A DNA stretch of 64,000 bases from Sphingobium herbicidovorans (GTDB taxonomy: Bacteria; Pseudomonadota; Alphaproteobacteria; Sphingomonadales; Sphingomonadaceae). Shown here piece by piece: positions 18,750 to 27,344 of the stretch. Where the stretch lies: the NCBI RefSeq assembly GCF_002080435.1, contig NZ_CP020538.1, forward strand, positions 1,364,001 to 1,428,000. Reading direction: 5' to 3'. Below the pieces are notes generated by a model. That model saw nothing but the letters and a program-made list of their open reading frames with translations. It was not told the origin of the DNA and ran no database searches. The stretch's first letter is position 1. Each line of letters opens with the position of its first letter. The position numbers were made by a program, and so were the translations under genes.

Positions 18750-19286
18750 TCAGGATGTCGTGCAGGTCGCTCCAACCCACTTGCCGCTGGTCTTGGCCTT
18801 CATGCTCATATTCATGCCGCCCGGTGCACCGGTCATTTTCATGTCAATGTTCATTTCATAGCTTTCCGGCGCGTAGCTGCCCGACATGACCGCGTTCATC
18901 GCGCCCTGCTCGGCCTTGCAGGAAATTTCCCCCTTCACCGAACCGCCGCTGGCGTCGAAGCCCTTGTAGGTGCAATCCTTGTTTTCCTGTCCCGAGAACA
19001 TCTTGCCGCTGGGGTTGGCGGCCTCTTCGGGCGAGACGCAATATTTGATGGAGGTGCGATTCATCATCTTCTTCATCTGCTCTTCCATCTGGTCACCGCC
19101 GCCCGGCATATCGGGCATGTCGATGTCCTCGAGCATATAGCTGCCTTCCCACTCGCCGGGCTTGAGCTGCACCTTCTGCACTTGCGCCTTCACCTCTTGC
19201 CGGCTCTGCGGTTCGCCAGAGGGCTTGTCGCTACAGGCGGCCAGTAAAGCGGTCATTCCGGCAAGGCCAACCATCGTCCTGCGCAT
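18750..19286 (-). CDS. DUF3617 lipoprotein (second of pair)
   Basis: The 178-residue lipoprotein carries the lipobox [64 protein letters not shown] and the ending [11 protein letters not shown] show the DUF3617 pattern, with a Met-rich insertion ([20 protein letters not shown]) that its neighbour lacks. GGGAGGAT precedes the ATG. A much longer open frame continues upstream antisense to uvrB but is a shadow. The Met-rich patch could bind metal; this is inference. Confidence 0.78.
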   Translation of the reverse strand: MRRTMVGLAGMTALLAACSDKPSGEPQSRQEVKAQVQKVQLKPGEWEGSYMLEDIDMPDMPGGGDQMEEQMKKMMNRTSIKYCVSPEEAANPSGKMFSGQENKDCTYKGFDASGGSVKGEISCKAEQGAMNAVMSGSYAPESYEMNIDMKMTGAPGGMNMSMKAKTSGKWVGATCTTS

Positions 19287-19337
19287 CGATATCCTCCCTG
19301 TTGCACCCCGTGGGCAGCAGGACCATATCAATCGGCG

Positions 19338-21521
19338 ATGACAATTCAAATCCGCACCACGCTGGACGAGCCCCAGACCGGCGAAGGCTTCGTCCCCCAC
19401 CGCCCCGCGCGCCCGGAAAAGAGCGAGGGCGGTCGGCCGTTCAAGCTGGTTTCGGACTATGAGCCTTCCGGCGACCAGCCAACCGCCATCGCCGAACTGG
19501 TGGAAACGGCGCTGGCGGGGGAGAAGGACCAGGTGCTTCTGGGCGTCACAGGCTCTGGCAAGACCTTCACCATGGCGAAGGTGATCGAGGCGTTGCAGCG
19601 CCCTGCGCTGGTGCTGGCGCCAAACAAGATTCTGGCCGCGCAGCTCTACGGGGAGTTCAAGAGCTTCTTCCCCGAAAATGCCGTCGAATATTTCGTCAGC
19701 TATTACGACTATTACCAGCCCGAAGCCTATGTGCCGCGCTCCGACACCTATATCGAGAAGGAGTCCAGCGTAAACGAAGCCATCGACCGGATGCGGCATT
19801 CGGCAACGCGCGCGCTGCTTGAGCGGGACGATGTGCTGATCGTAGCATCGGTATCCTGCCTCTACGGCATAGGGTCGGTCGAAACCTATTCGGCCATGAC
19901 TTTTTCGATGAAGAAAGGCCAGATCGAGGATCAGCGGGAGATCATCCGCAAGCTGGTCGCGCTCCAGTACAAGCGCAACGATGCGGCTTTTGCGCGCGGG
20001 AATTTCCGGGTGAAGGGAGATAATCTGGAGATTTTCCCATCCCATTATGAGGACACGGCGTGGCGGGTCAGCTTCTTTGGCAATGAAATAGAGGATATTG
20101 TCGAATTTGATCCGCTGACCGGGAAGAAGGTCGCCACGCTCGAATATGTGAAGGTCTTTCCCAACAGCCACCATGTCACCCCTGGCCCCACGCTTAAACA
20201 GGCCATGGAGGCGATCCGCCATGAACTGACCGAACGGCTGAAGGAACTGACAGCGGAAGGAAAGCTGCTGGAGGCGCAAAGGCTGGAGCAGCGGACCAAT
20301 TTCGATCTTGAGATGATCGCTGCGACAGGTTCCTGCGCGGGAATCGAGAATTATTCCCGCTTCCTTACGGGCCGCCTGCCGGGCGAACCACCGCCGACGC
20401 TGTTTGAATATCTGCCGGAAAATGCACTGCTGTTCGTGGATGAGAGCCATCAGACGGTGCCGCAGATCGGGGCGATGGCGCGCGGCGACCATCGGCGCAA
20501 GATCACGCTGGCCGAATATGGTTTTCGCCTGCCAAGCTGCATCGACAACCGGCCGCTGCGTTTCAATGAATGGGACGCGATGCGGCCACAGACGGTCAGC
20601 GTTTCCGCAACGCCAGGCAAATGGGAGATGGAGCAGACCGGCGGCGTATTCAGCGAACAGGTGATCCGTCCCACCGGACTCATCGACCCGCCGGTCGAGA
20701 TCAAGCCGGTCGAGGATCAGGTGGACGACCTGATCAACGAGTGCCGCAAGGTGGCGGCGCAGGGATACCGCACACTCGTCACCACGCTGACCAAGCGAAT
20801 GGCCGAAGACCTGACCGAGTTCATGCATGAGGCCGGGATCAAGGTGCGCTACATGCATTCGGACGTCGAGACGCTGGAGCGCATCGAGTTGATCCGCGAC
20901 CTGCGGCTGGGCGTCTATGACGTGCTGATTGGCATCAACCTGCTGCGCGAAGGGCTGGATATTCCCGAATGCGGGCTGGTGGCGATCCTCGACGCGGACA
21001 AGGAAGGCTTCCTCCGTTCCGAAACATCGTTGATCCAGACCATCGGCCGTGCGGCGCGTAACGTCGATGGGCGCGTGATCCTCTACGCCGACCGTATCAC
21101 GGGCAGCATGGAGCGGGCGCTGAACGAAACATCGCGGCGGCGCGAGAAGCAGACGGCCTATAATCTGGAGCATGGCATCACGCCGACGACGATCAAGCGC
21201 AACATCGGCGACATCATCGCCCATGTCGCGTCGAAGGATCAGGTTACGGTGGATACCGGGCTGGATGACCGCCCGCACCTGGTCGGCCACAATCTGCGCG
21301 CCTATATAGAGGACCTGGAAAAGAAGATGCGCGCCGCAGCGGCGGACCTGGAGTTCGAGGAAGCGGGCCGCATCCGCGACGAAATCCGCAAGCTGGAGGC
21401 AGAGGAACTGGGCCTGCCCGCCGACGAGCATGTAGCCGCGCCGCGCGGGCGTGCGACGGAGGGGAAGCCGGGAACGCGCAAACTGCGTTATGGCAAGACG
21501 CAGCGTAAGTTCGGGCGCTGA
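19338..21521 (+). CDS. uvrB: excinuclease ABC subunit B
   Basis: UvrB is the damage-verification helicase of nucleotide excision repair. Walker A is GVTGSGKT at residues 69-76, the beta-hairpin region contains [12 protein letters not shown], Walker B is in [12 protein letters not shown], and helicase motifs follow ([21 protein letters not shown]). The C-terminal UVR motif that meets UvrC is present ([20 protein letters not shown]). At 727 residues it has about 35 extra N-terminal residues and a basic tail compared with the E. coli protein, as often in alphaproteobacteria. I see no SOS box in the 100 bases upstream. Confidence 0.98.
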   Translation: MTIQIRTTLDEPQTGEGFVPHRPARPEKSEGGRPFKLVSDYEPSGDQPTAIAELVETALAGEKDQVLLGVTGSGKTFTMAKVIEALQRPALVLAPNKILAAQLYGEFKSFFPENAVEYFVSYYDYYQPEAYVPRSDTYIEKESSVNEAIDRMRHSATRALLERDDVLIVASVSCLYGIGSVETYSAMTFSMKKGQIEDQREIIRKLVALQYKRNDAAFARGNFRVKGDNLEIFPSHYEDTAWRVSFFGNEIEDIVEFDPLTGKKVATLEYVKVFPNSHHVTPGPTLKQAMEAIRHELTERLKELTAEGKLLEAQRLEQRTNFDLEMIAATGSCAGIENYSRFLTGRLPGEPPPTLFEYLPENALLFVDESHQTVPQIGAMARGDHRRKITLAEYGFRLPSCIDNRPLRFNEWDAMRPQTVSVSATPGKWEMEQTGGVFSEQVIRPTGLIDPPVEIKPVEDQVDDLINECRKVAAQGYRTLVTTLTKRMAEDLTEFMHEAGIKVRYMHSDVETLERIELIRDLRLGVYDVLIGINLLREGLDIPECGLVAILDADKEGFLRSETSLIQTIGRAARNVDGRVILYADRITGSMERALNETSRRREKQTAYNLEHGITPTTIKRNIGDIIAHVASKDQVTVDTGLDDRPHLVGHNLRAYIEDLEKKMRAAAADLEFEEAGRIRDEIRKLEAEELGLPADEHVAAPRGRATEGKPGTRKLRYGKTQRKFGR

Positions 21522-21565
21522 CGCAAGTTCAGCATGACGAAAGGCGCAGGGCGGTTTAAGCGGGC

Positions 21566-22054
21566 ATGATGAAGAGCCTGCCCCTCGCCCGCCTCCTCGC
21601 CCTGGCCGTGCCGCTGCTGCTGCTGGGGGGCGCCTATGCCTCGCAATATTTAGGTGGGCTGTACCCGTGCGAAATGTGCTGGTGGCAGCGCTATCCCCAT
21701 ATGGCTGCGATCCCGCTGGCGATGATCGCCTATGGCGCCAAAGGGCGGCCCTGCATCAGCGCCCTTTTTACCGGCCTTGCGGGCCTCGCCATCGGCGTCA
21801 GCGGAGCCATCGGGCTGTTCCATGCCGGGGTCGAATATGGCTGGTGGCAAGGGCTTACCGCCTGTTCGACCGCGCTCGCCACGGGCAATCCCGCCGACAT
21901 ATTGAACCAGATCATGGCGACGCCGATCACCCGGTGCGACGTCGCGCCCTGGACCCTGCTGGGCATATCGCTCGCGGGTTTCAACGGCCTCTTGTCGGGG
22001 GCGAGCGCGCTCGCCATCTTGTGGCTGCTAATCAAGGCGAGGAAAGAGGCATGA
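21566..22054 (+). CDS. dsbB: DsbB-family disulfide bond formation protein
   Basis: The 162-residue membrane protein has four helices. The first periplasmic loop carries CEMC (quinone-linked CxxC pair) and the second carries C residues in LTACST and TRCDVAP, the pair that oxidises DsbA. This fits DsbB, which passes electrons from periplasmic thiols to ubiquinone. The end overlaps coq7 by ATGA, placing a quinone-using enzyme and a quinone-making enzyme in one coupled unit. Confidence 0.88.
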   Translation: MMKSLPLARLLALAVPLLLLGGAYASQYLGGLYPCEMCWWQRYPHMAAIPLAMIAYGAKGRPCISALFTGLAGLAIGVSGAIGLFHAGVEYGWWQGLTACSTALATGNPADILNQIMATPITRCDVAPWTLLGISLAGFNGLLSGASALAILWLLIKARKEA

Positions 22055-22605
22055 GCGCGCCCAGGGACTTCCCCCGTCCAGGCCGAAGGGTGACGGATAG
22101 TGAGCGCGCGGCGATGCTGCGCGTGGATCAGGCGGGCGAGTTCGGCGCGACGCGCATCTATGCGGGGCAACTCGCCGTGCTGGGCGACCGGCATCCTCAT
22201 GCTCGCGTAATCGCTGGCATGGCCGCGCAGGAAGATCGGCACCGCAAGATTTTCGACGCGATGATCGCGCGGCGCGGCGTCCGTCCGACAGCGTTGCAGC
22301 CGATTTGGGATGTGGCGGGATTTGCCTTGGGCGCTGCGACGGCGGCGATTGGTCCGAATGCAGCCATGGCCTGCACGGCGGCGATCGAAACAGAGATCGA
22401 CCGTCATTATGCCGAACAGTTGGACGCGCTGGCGGAAGACGACCCGGAACTTGCCGCCACCATCACGGATTTTCAGGCTGAGGAAATCGAGCACCGCGAA
22501 ACCGCCATGGCCCATGGCGCGGAGCAGGCTCCCGCCTACCCCTTGCTCTCAGGCGTCATTCGCCTGGGATGCCGCGCCGCGATCGCGCTGTCGAAGCGGA
22601 TCTGA
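22051..22605 (+). CDS. coq7: 2-polyprenyl-3-methyl-6-methoxy-1,4-benzoquinone hydroxylase (demethoxyubiquinone hydroxylase)
   Basis: This 184-residue di-iron monooxygenase performs the last ring hydroxylation of ubiquinone synthesis. The carboxylate-bridged iron ligands are visible as two E..ExxH-like sets: GEFGATRIY, QEDRH, ETEIDRHYAEQ and AEEIEHRE. The start overlaps the dsbB stop (ATGA) and GAGGAAAGAGG serves as ribosome-binding site. The length matches the bacterial Coq7/CAT5 family. Confidence 0.92.
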   Translation: MSAPRDFPRPGRRVTDSERAAMLRVDQAGEFGATRIYAGQLAVLGDRHPHARVIAGMAAQEDRHRKIFDAMIARRGVRPTALQPIWDVAGFALGAATAAIGPNAAMACTAAIETEIDRHYAEQLDALAEDDPELAATITDFQAEEIEHRETAMAHGAEQAPAYPLLSGVIRLGCRAAIALSKRI

Positions 22606-22615
22606 GGAGACGAAG

Positions 22616-23200
22616 ATGATGATGAAGACCGCGATGACCGCCGCACTACTGCTGATGGCCGCGAGCGCGTTACCCGCCATGGCGCAGCAGCAACCCGGCC
22701 CCGCTCCGCAACAGGCGCCCACCGGCGGAGCCGACACAACCGGCTCCGAACGCACGAATCTCGTCATCGTCTATGGCGACGACCCCTGCCCGCAGAGCGC
22801 GGGCAGCGACATCGTCGTGTGCGCGCGCAAGGGCGAGGAAGAACGCTATCGCATCCCCGAACCATTGCGTGGCGACCCCAACCAGCCGAGCAATCAGGCG
22901 TGGGGGGAACGGGTTCGGTCGATGGAATATGTCGGCAAGACCGGCACCGAAAGCTGCTCGGCGACTGGTCCGGGCGGCTTCACCGGCTGCTTCAACCAGC
23001 TTGCCCGTCTGGCCAAAGCTGAACGCCAGGCCGCGGACAGCGCAAGCTGGAAAGATCTGGTCGAGGCGGAGCGCGCGCGTCGGCTGTCCACGATCGATCA
23101 GGACAGCGAGGAAATCGAAGCGCGCGCCGTTGCCGAGGAAAAGGCGGATGCCGCGCAACAGCAGACCGCTCCGCAATCAGGGGCGTCGCCGCGACCCTGA
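22616..23200 (+). CDS. exported hypothetical protein with YGDDPCP motif (first of pair)
   Basis: The 194-residue product has a signal peptide ending at AMAQ, a Pro/Gln-rich linker, then a core: IVYGDDPCPQ, DIVVCARKGEEERYRIPEPLR, and SCSATGPGGFTGCF. Four Cys in the core probably form two disulfides in the periplasm. A charged helical tail of about 60 residues, rich in Glu and Ala, follows and is missing from its paralogue. GAGGAGACGAAG precedes a run of three ATG codons, so the exact start may shift by up to two codons. No function is known to me. Confidence 0.72.
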   Translation: MMMKTAMTAALLLMAASALPAMAQQQPGPAPQQAPTGGADTTGSERTNLVIVYGDDPCPQSAGSDIVVCARKGEEERYRIPEPLRGDPNQPSNQAWGERVRSMEYVGKTGTESCSATGPGGFTGCFNQLARLAKAERQAADSASWKDLVEAERARRLSTIDQDSEEIEARAVAEEKADAAQQQTAPQSGASPRP

Positions 23201-23288
23201 CGGCTTTTCCCGGCGCTCGGCGTCTGGAATAGGCCCGCGGAAGTGGGCTCTCCGCTGGACTACAGGGGCAAATATAGGATGATAACCG

Positions 23289-23684
23289 ATGCGTTTCCCT
23301 GTTCATTTGCCCTTGTTGGCTGCGGCGCTGCTGCCCATCCCCTTGGCCGCGCCCGCCAAGGCTGAGCCGCCGGAGCGTGTGTTCAACCTGATCGTCTATG
23401 GAGACGACCCCTGCCCCAAGGGCGAGGGCGACGAAATTGTCGTCTGCGCGCGCAAGCCGGAATCCGAGCGCTATCGCATCCCCAAGAAGCTGCGCGAAAA
23501 GCCCGCGCCATCAGGCGGGCCGGGATGGGGCAGCCAAGTCGCGACGATGGAGCAAGTGCAACGGCAGACACTGCCCGGCAGTTGTTCGGCGATCGGCAGT
23601 AACGGCTTCACCGGCTGCACCGCCAAGATGCTGGAACAATGGTTTGCCGAGCGACGGATGCAGGAGTCCAAGGGCGAGCCCTGA
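23289..23684 (+). CDS. exported hypothetical protein with YGDDPCP motif (second of pair)
   Basis: The 131-residue protein has a signal peptide ending near APAKA and the same core as the preceding gene: LIVYGDDPCPKG, EIVVCARKPESERYRIPKKLR and SCSAIGSNGFTGC, with all four Cys kept. It lacks the helical tail. AGGATGATAACCG precedes the ATG, and the 88-base gap before it may hold its own promoter. The pair is a local duplication; such proteins seem confined to Sphingomonadales as far as I recall, but no search was made. Confidence 0.72.
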   Translation: MRFPVHLPLLAAALLPIPLAAPAKAEPPERVFNLIVYGDDPCPKGEGDEIVVCARKPESERYRIPKKLREKPAPSGGPGWGSQVATMEQVQRQTLPGSCSAIGSNGFTGCTAKMLEQWFAERRMQESKGEP

Positions 23685-23701
23685 TCGGCCTTCCGCCAGA
23701 T

Positions 23702-24661
<960 letters not shown>

Positions 24662-24781
24662 TTAGAAAGGCTACACGCCGATGGAAATGCCACGTTCCGA
24701 TCCCCGGCGAAGGTTCCGATACATTTTGCGACAGAATGGTCTTGGCCTTGCCAATATTTTGAGACAACTCGCGCCTAATGA

Positions 24782-24806
24782 CAGACCGGTAAGGGTCTGC
24801 TTTTTT
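24782..24806 (+). terminator. terminator-like hairpin in the leader of the TonB-dependent receptor
   Basis: CAGACC and GGTCTG form a 6-base stem with a 6-base loop, followed by C and six T: a textbook intrinsic terminator shape. It ends only 14 bases before the GTG start and next to the AAGGGG ribosome-binding site, on the coding strand. No plus-strand gene lies upstream before pip, so it could attenuate the receptor transcript. Confidence 0.55.
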
Positions 24807-24820
24807 CAAAGGGGTACAGT

Positions 24821-27328
24821 GTGCGTCGATCGGCTGGGCTGACGGTATTTCTGTTGATGGGCGCGTCGCCCACTGCCCTGATGGCGCAGACAATGGATAA
24901 TGAAGCGGCCGCGCAGGATGAAGGCGAGGAGATCATTGTCACCGGCCAGCCGCAGCGGGGGGCGGTGGTTGGCAACGTCAAGCCCGAGCAGCAGTTGTCC
25001 GCCGCCGACGTTCGGGCGCTGGGCGTCACCTCCATCTCGGAGATGATCACCGAGCTATCGGCGCAGACGAACGGCCCGCCCGTAGTGCTGCTCAACGGCA
25101 AGCGCATCTCAAGCTTTTCGGAGATTCAGGACATCCCGTCCGAAGCGGTGGCGCGCGTCGATATCCTGCCTGAAGAAGTGGCGCTGTCCTATGGCTATGC
25201 GCCGACGCAGAAGGTGGTGAACATCGTGCTGCGCCAGCGTTTTCGTGCGGAGCTGGCCGATCTGCGGGGTGGAACGACCACCGATGGCGGGCGGGAAAAT
25301 GGTTCCGCCGAAGCGGGCCTGCTGCGCATCCGGGGCGACGATCGCTTCACACTGAACCTCAAATATAGCAATGCGGCGTCGCTGCTGGAGAGGGAGCGGA
25401 ATATCGATCGCCCGGCGAGCGGTCCGGCGCTCATCGATCTCACCCGCTTCCGCACGCTTAGCCCGGCAACCGAAAGCGTTTCTGCCAACGCGACCTATGC
25501 GCGCGCGCTTGGCAATGTGTCCATGACCGTCAATGGGCGCGTGGAATTGTCGGACAATGATACGCTTCAGGGGTTATCGGCCGCCGCTCTGGCTGCGCCT
25601 CAGGGCGACGGTCCGCTCTATCGCGATTTCCTGCGGGACAGCGCACTCGATCAGCAGATCCGTGGCACGACCGGGCATGTGGGCCTGACGTTCAACGGAT
25701 TGCTGGGCAAGGGTTGGCAATGGTCCTTCACCGGCAATGGCGATGTGTCCGACACTCGCACGCGGACGGAACGATCGGAGTCCACGGACAGGGCCAGCGC
25801 ACGGTCGCAGGCCGTCACGGGCGATCTGTTACTGTCCGGTCCGCTGTTCGACCTGCCTGCGGGCACCGTCACCAGTTCGGTCCGGGTGGGCGCATCAGCC
25901 AACGGTTTTGAAGGCAGGTCGATCCGCAACGGCGTCGAGCGGGACAATGATTATGACCGGCAGATCGCCAGCGGCCAGATCAGCCTGGACCTGCCGATCA
26001 CCAGCAAGTCGCGAGGTGTGCTGGGCACGGTGGGCGACATTGGCGTCAACCTGAATGCGGCCACACAGAAGCTTTCCGATTTCGGTACGCTCTCCACGCT
26101 TGGCTATGGTTTGCGGTGGCGACCGGTTCCGGCGGTGCAGTTGCTTGTGTCGGCGAACCAGGATCGCGCGGCGCCGACCGGCAATCAGATCACCGATCCA
26201 GAGGTCAGGACCGAGAATATACCGGTGTTTGACTATCGTACCGGCGAGACTGTGTTCGTGACGCGGGTCACGGGCGGCAATGCGCTGCTCCGTGAAAGCG
26301 TACGCGACCAGTTCCGGCTGAGCGCGACGGTGAAACCCTTCGAAAAGCCAAACCTGACGCTGACCGCCACCTACCTCAACAGCCGGACGGCCAATCCGAT
26401 CGCTGCGTTCCCCGAGCCGACGCCAGCGATCGAGGCGGCCTTTGCCGACCGGTTCATCCGCGACGCGGATCAGCGGCTGACGGAGATCAGGGCTTTCCCT
26501 GTCAATTATCTGCGGTCGCAAAGCGAGCAGCTTCGCTGGGGCTTCGATCTGTCCTTCCCTCTGAAATCGCGCGTCCAGAAACTCGCCGAAGCATGGCGCG
26601 CCGCGGGGGCCAAACCGGAAGATCGGCCTAAGGAACTGCAGGCGATGCGCGGTCTGTTCGGCAATCGCGGCGGGCGTGGCGGGCGTGGCGGCAGCCGGGG
26701 TGAAGGCCCGGGCGGCCCGGAAGGCGCATCTCCGCCGCAAGGCCACGTTAGCGGCGATCAGCCGCGCAGCGAAGGCGGCATGGGCAGGCCACGTGGCGGC
26801 GGGCGGCCCGGTGGCGGCTTTGGCGGAGGGCACGGCGGAGGGAATGGGCGGCTCAGCTTCAGCCTCTATCACACATGGCATTTCACGGAGAGTATCCTGA
26901 TCGCGCCTGGCGTGCCCGAACTCGACCTGCTGAATGGCGACGCGACCGGATCGTCGGGAGGCCAGCCGCGGCATGAGATCAAAGCCCGCATCGGCTATAC
27001 CAACAACGGTCTGGGCGCGCGGCTCAACGTCGATTGGGAAAGCGGCACGCATGTGGATGGCGCGCTGGGAGGAGCCTCTCGCCTGAATTTCGGCAGCCTG
27101 GCGACAGCGAACCTGCGCCTCTTCGCCAATCTGGGCCAGATGCCCTTGCTGGTGAAGCAGCATCCCTTCCTGCGCGGGACGCGCGTATCGATTGGCATCG
27201 ACAACATCTTCAACAAGCGGCGGGAAGTCACCGACGCCACTGGCGCGACGCCGCTGCGCTATCAGCAGGGCTATCTGGACCCACTGGGGCGAACGATCAG
27301 CATTTCGTTTCGAAAGTTGTTCTTCTGA
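24821..27328 (+). CDS. TonB-dependent outer-membrane receptor with Gly/Arg-rich loop
   Basis: The 835-residue protein has a signal peptide ending at ALMAQ, a TonB-box-like EEIIVTGQ, a plug domain (SISEMITELSAQTNGPPVVLLNGKR is cut here: plug core VVLLNGKRISSF and VDILPEEVALSYGY) and a beta-barrel ending in SISFRKLFF, with terminal aromatic Phe. Residues about 614-677 form a low-complexity insertion of RGG and GGG repeats with Pro, in an expected extracellular loop. The ligand is unknown. GTG is used because AAGGGG lies seven bases upstream. No sugar or siderophore genes adjoin it. Confidence 0.88.
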   Translation: MRRSAGLTVFLLMGASPTALMAQTMDNEAAAQDEGEEIIVTGQPQRGAVVGNVKPEQQLSAADVRALGVTSISEMITELSAQTNGPPVVLLNGKRISSFSEIQDIPSEAVARVDILPEEVALSYGYAPTQKVVNIVLRQRFRAELADLRGGTTTDGGRENGSAEAGLLRIRGDDRFTLNLKYSNAASLLERERNIDRPASGPALIDLTRFRTLSPATESVSANATYARALGNVSMTVNGRVELSDNDTLQGLSAAALAAPQGDGPLYRDFLRDSALDQQIRGTTGHVGLTFNGLLGKGWQWSFTGNGDVSDTRTRTERSESTDRASARSQAVTGDLLLSGPLFDLPAGTVTSSVRVGASANGFEGRSIRNGVERDNDYDRQIASGQISLDLPITSKSRGVLGTVGDIGVNLNAATQKLSDFGTLSTLGYGLRWRPVPAVQLLVSANQDRAAPTGNQITDPEVRTENIPVFDYRTGETVFVTRVTGGNALLRESVRDQFRLSATVKPFEKPNLTLTATYLNSRTANPIAAFPEPTPAIEAAFADRFIRDADQRLTEIRAFPVNYLRSQSEQLRWGFDLSFPLKSRVQKLAEAWRAAGAKPEDRPKELQAMRGLFGNRGGRGGRGGSRGEGPGGPEGASPPQGHVSGDQPRSEGGMGRPRGGGRPGGGFGGGHGGGNGRLSFSLYHTWHFTESILIAPGVPELDLLNGDATGSSGGQPRHEIKARIGYTNNGLGARLNVDWESGTHVDGALGGASRLNFGSLATANLRLFANLGQMPLLVKQHPFLRGTRVSIGIDNIFNKRREVTDATGATPLRYQQGYLDPLGRTISISFRKLFF

Positions 27329-27344
27329 CCCTTGGCAAAGGTAA

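Noticed and set aside
19287..21431. Very long open frame antisense to uvrB, joined to the second DUF3617 lipoprotein.
   Set aside because: Only the last 178 residues have a signal, lipobox and ribosome-binding site; the rest has Arg/His/Leu-rich shadow composition opposite a highly conserved gene.
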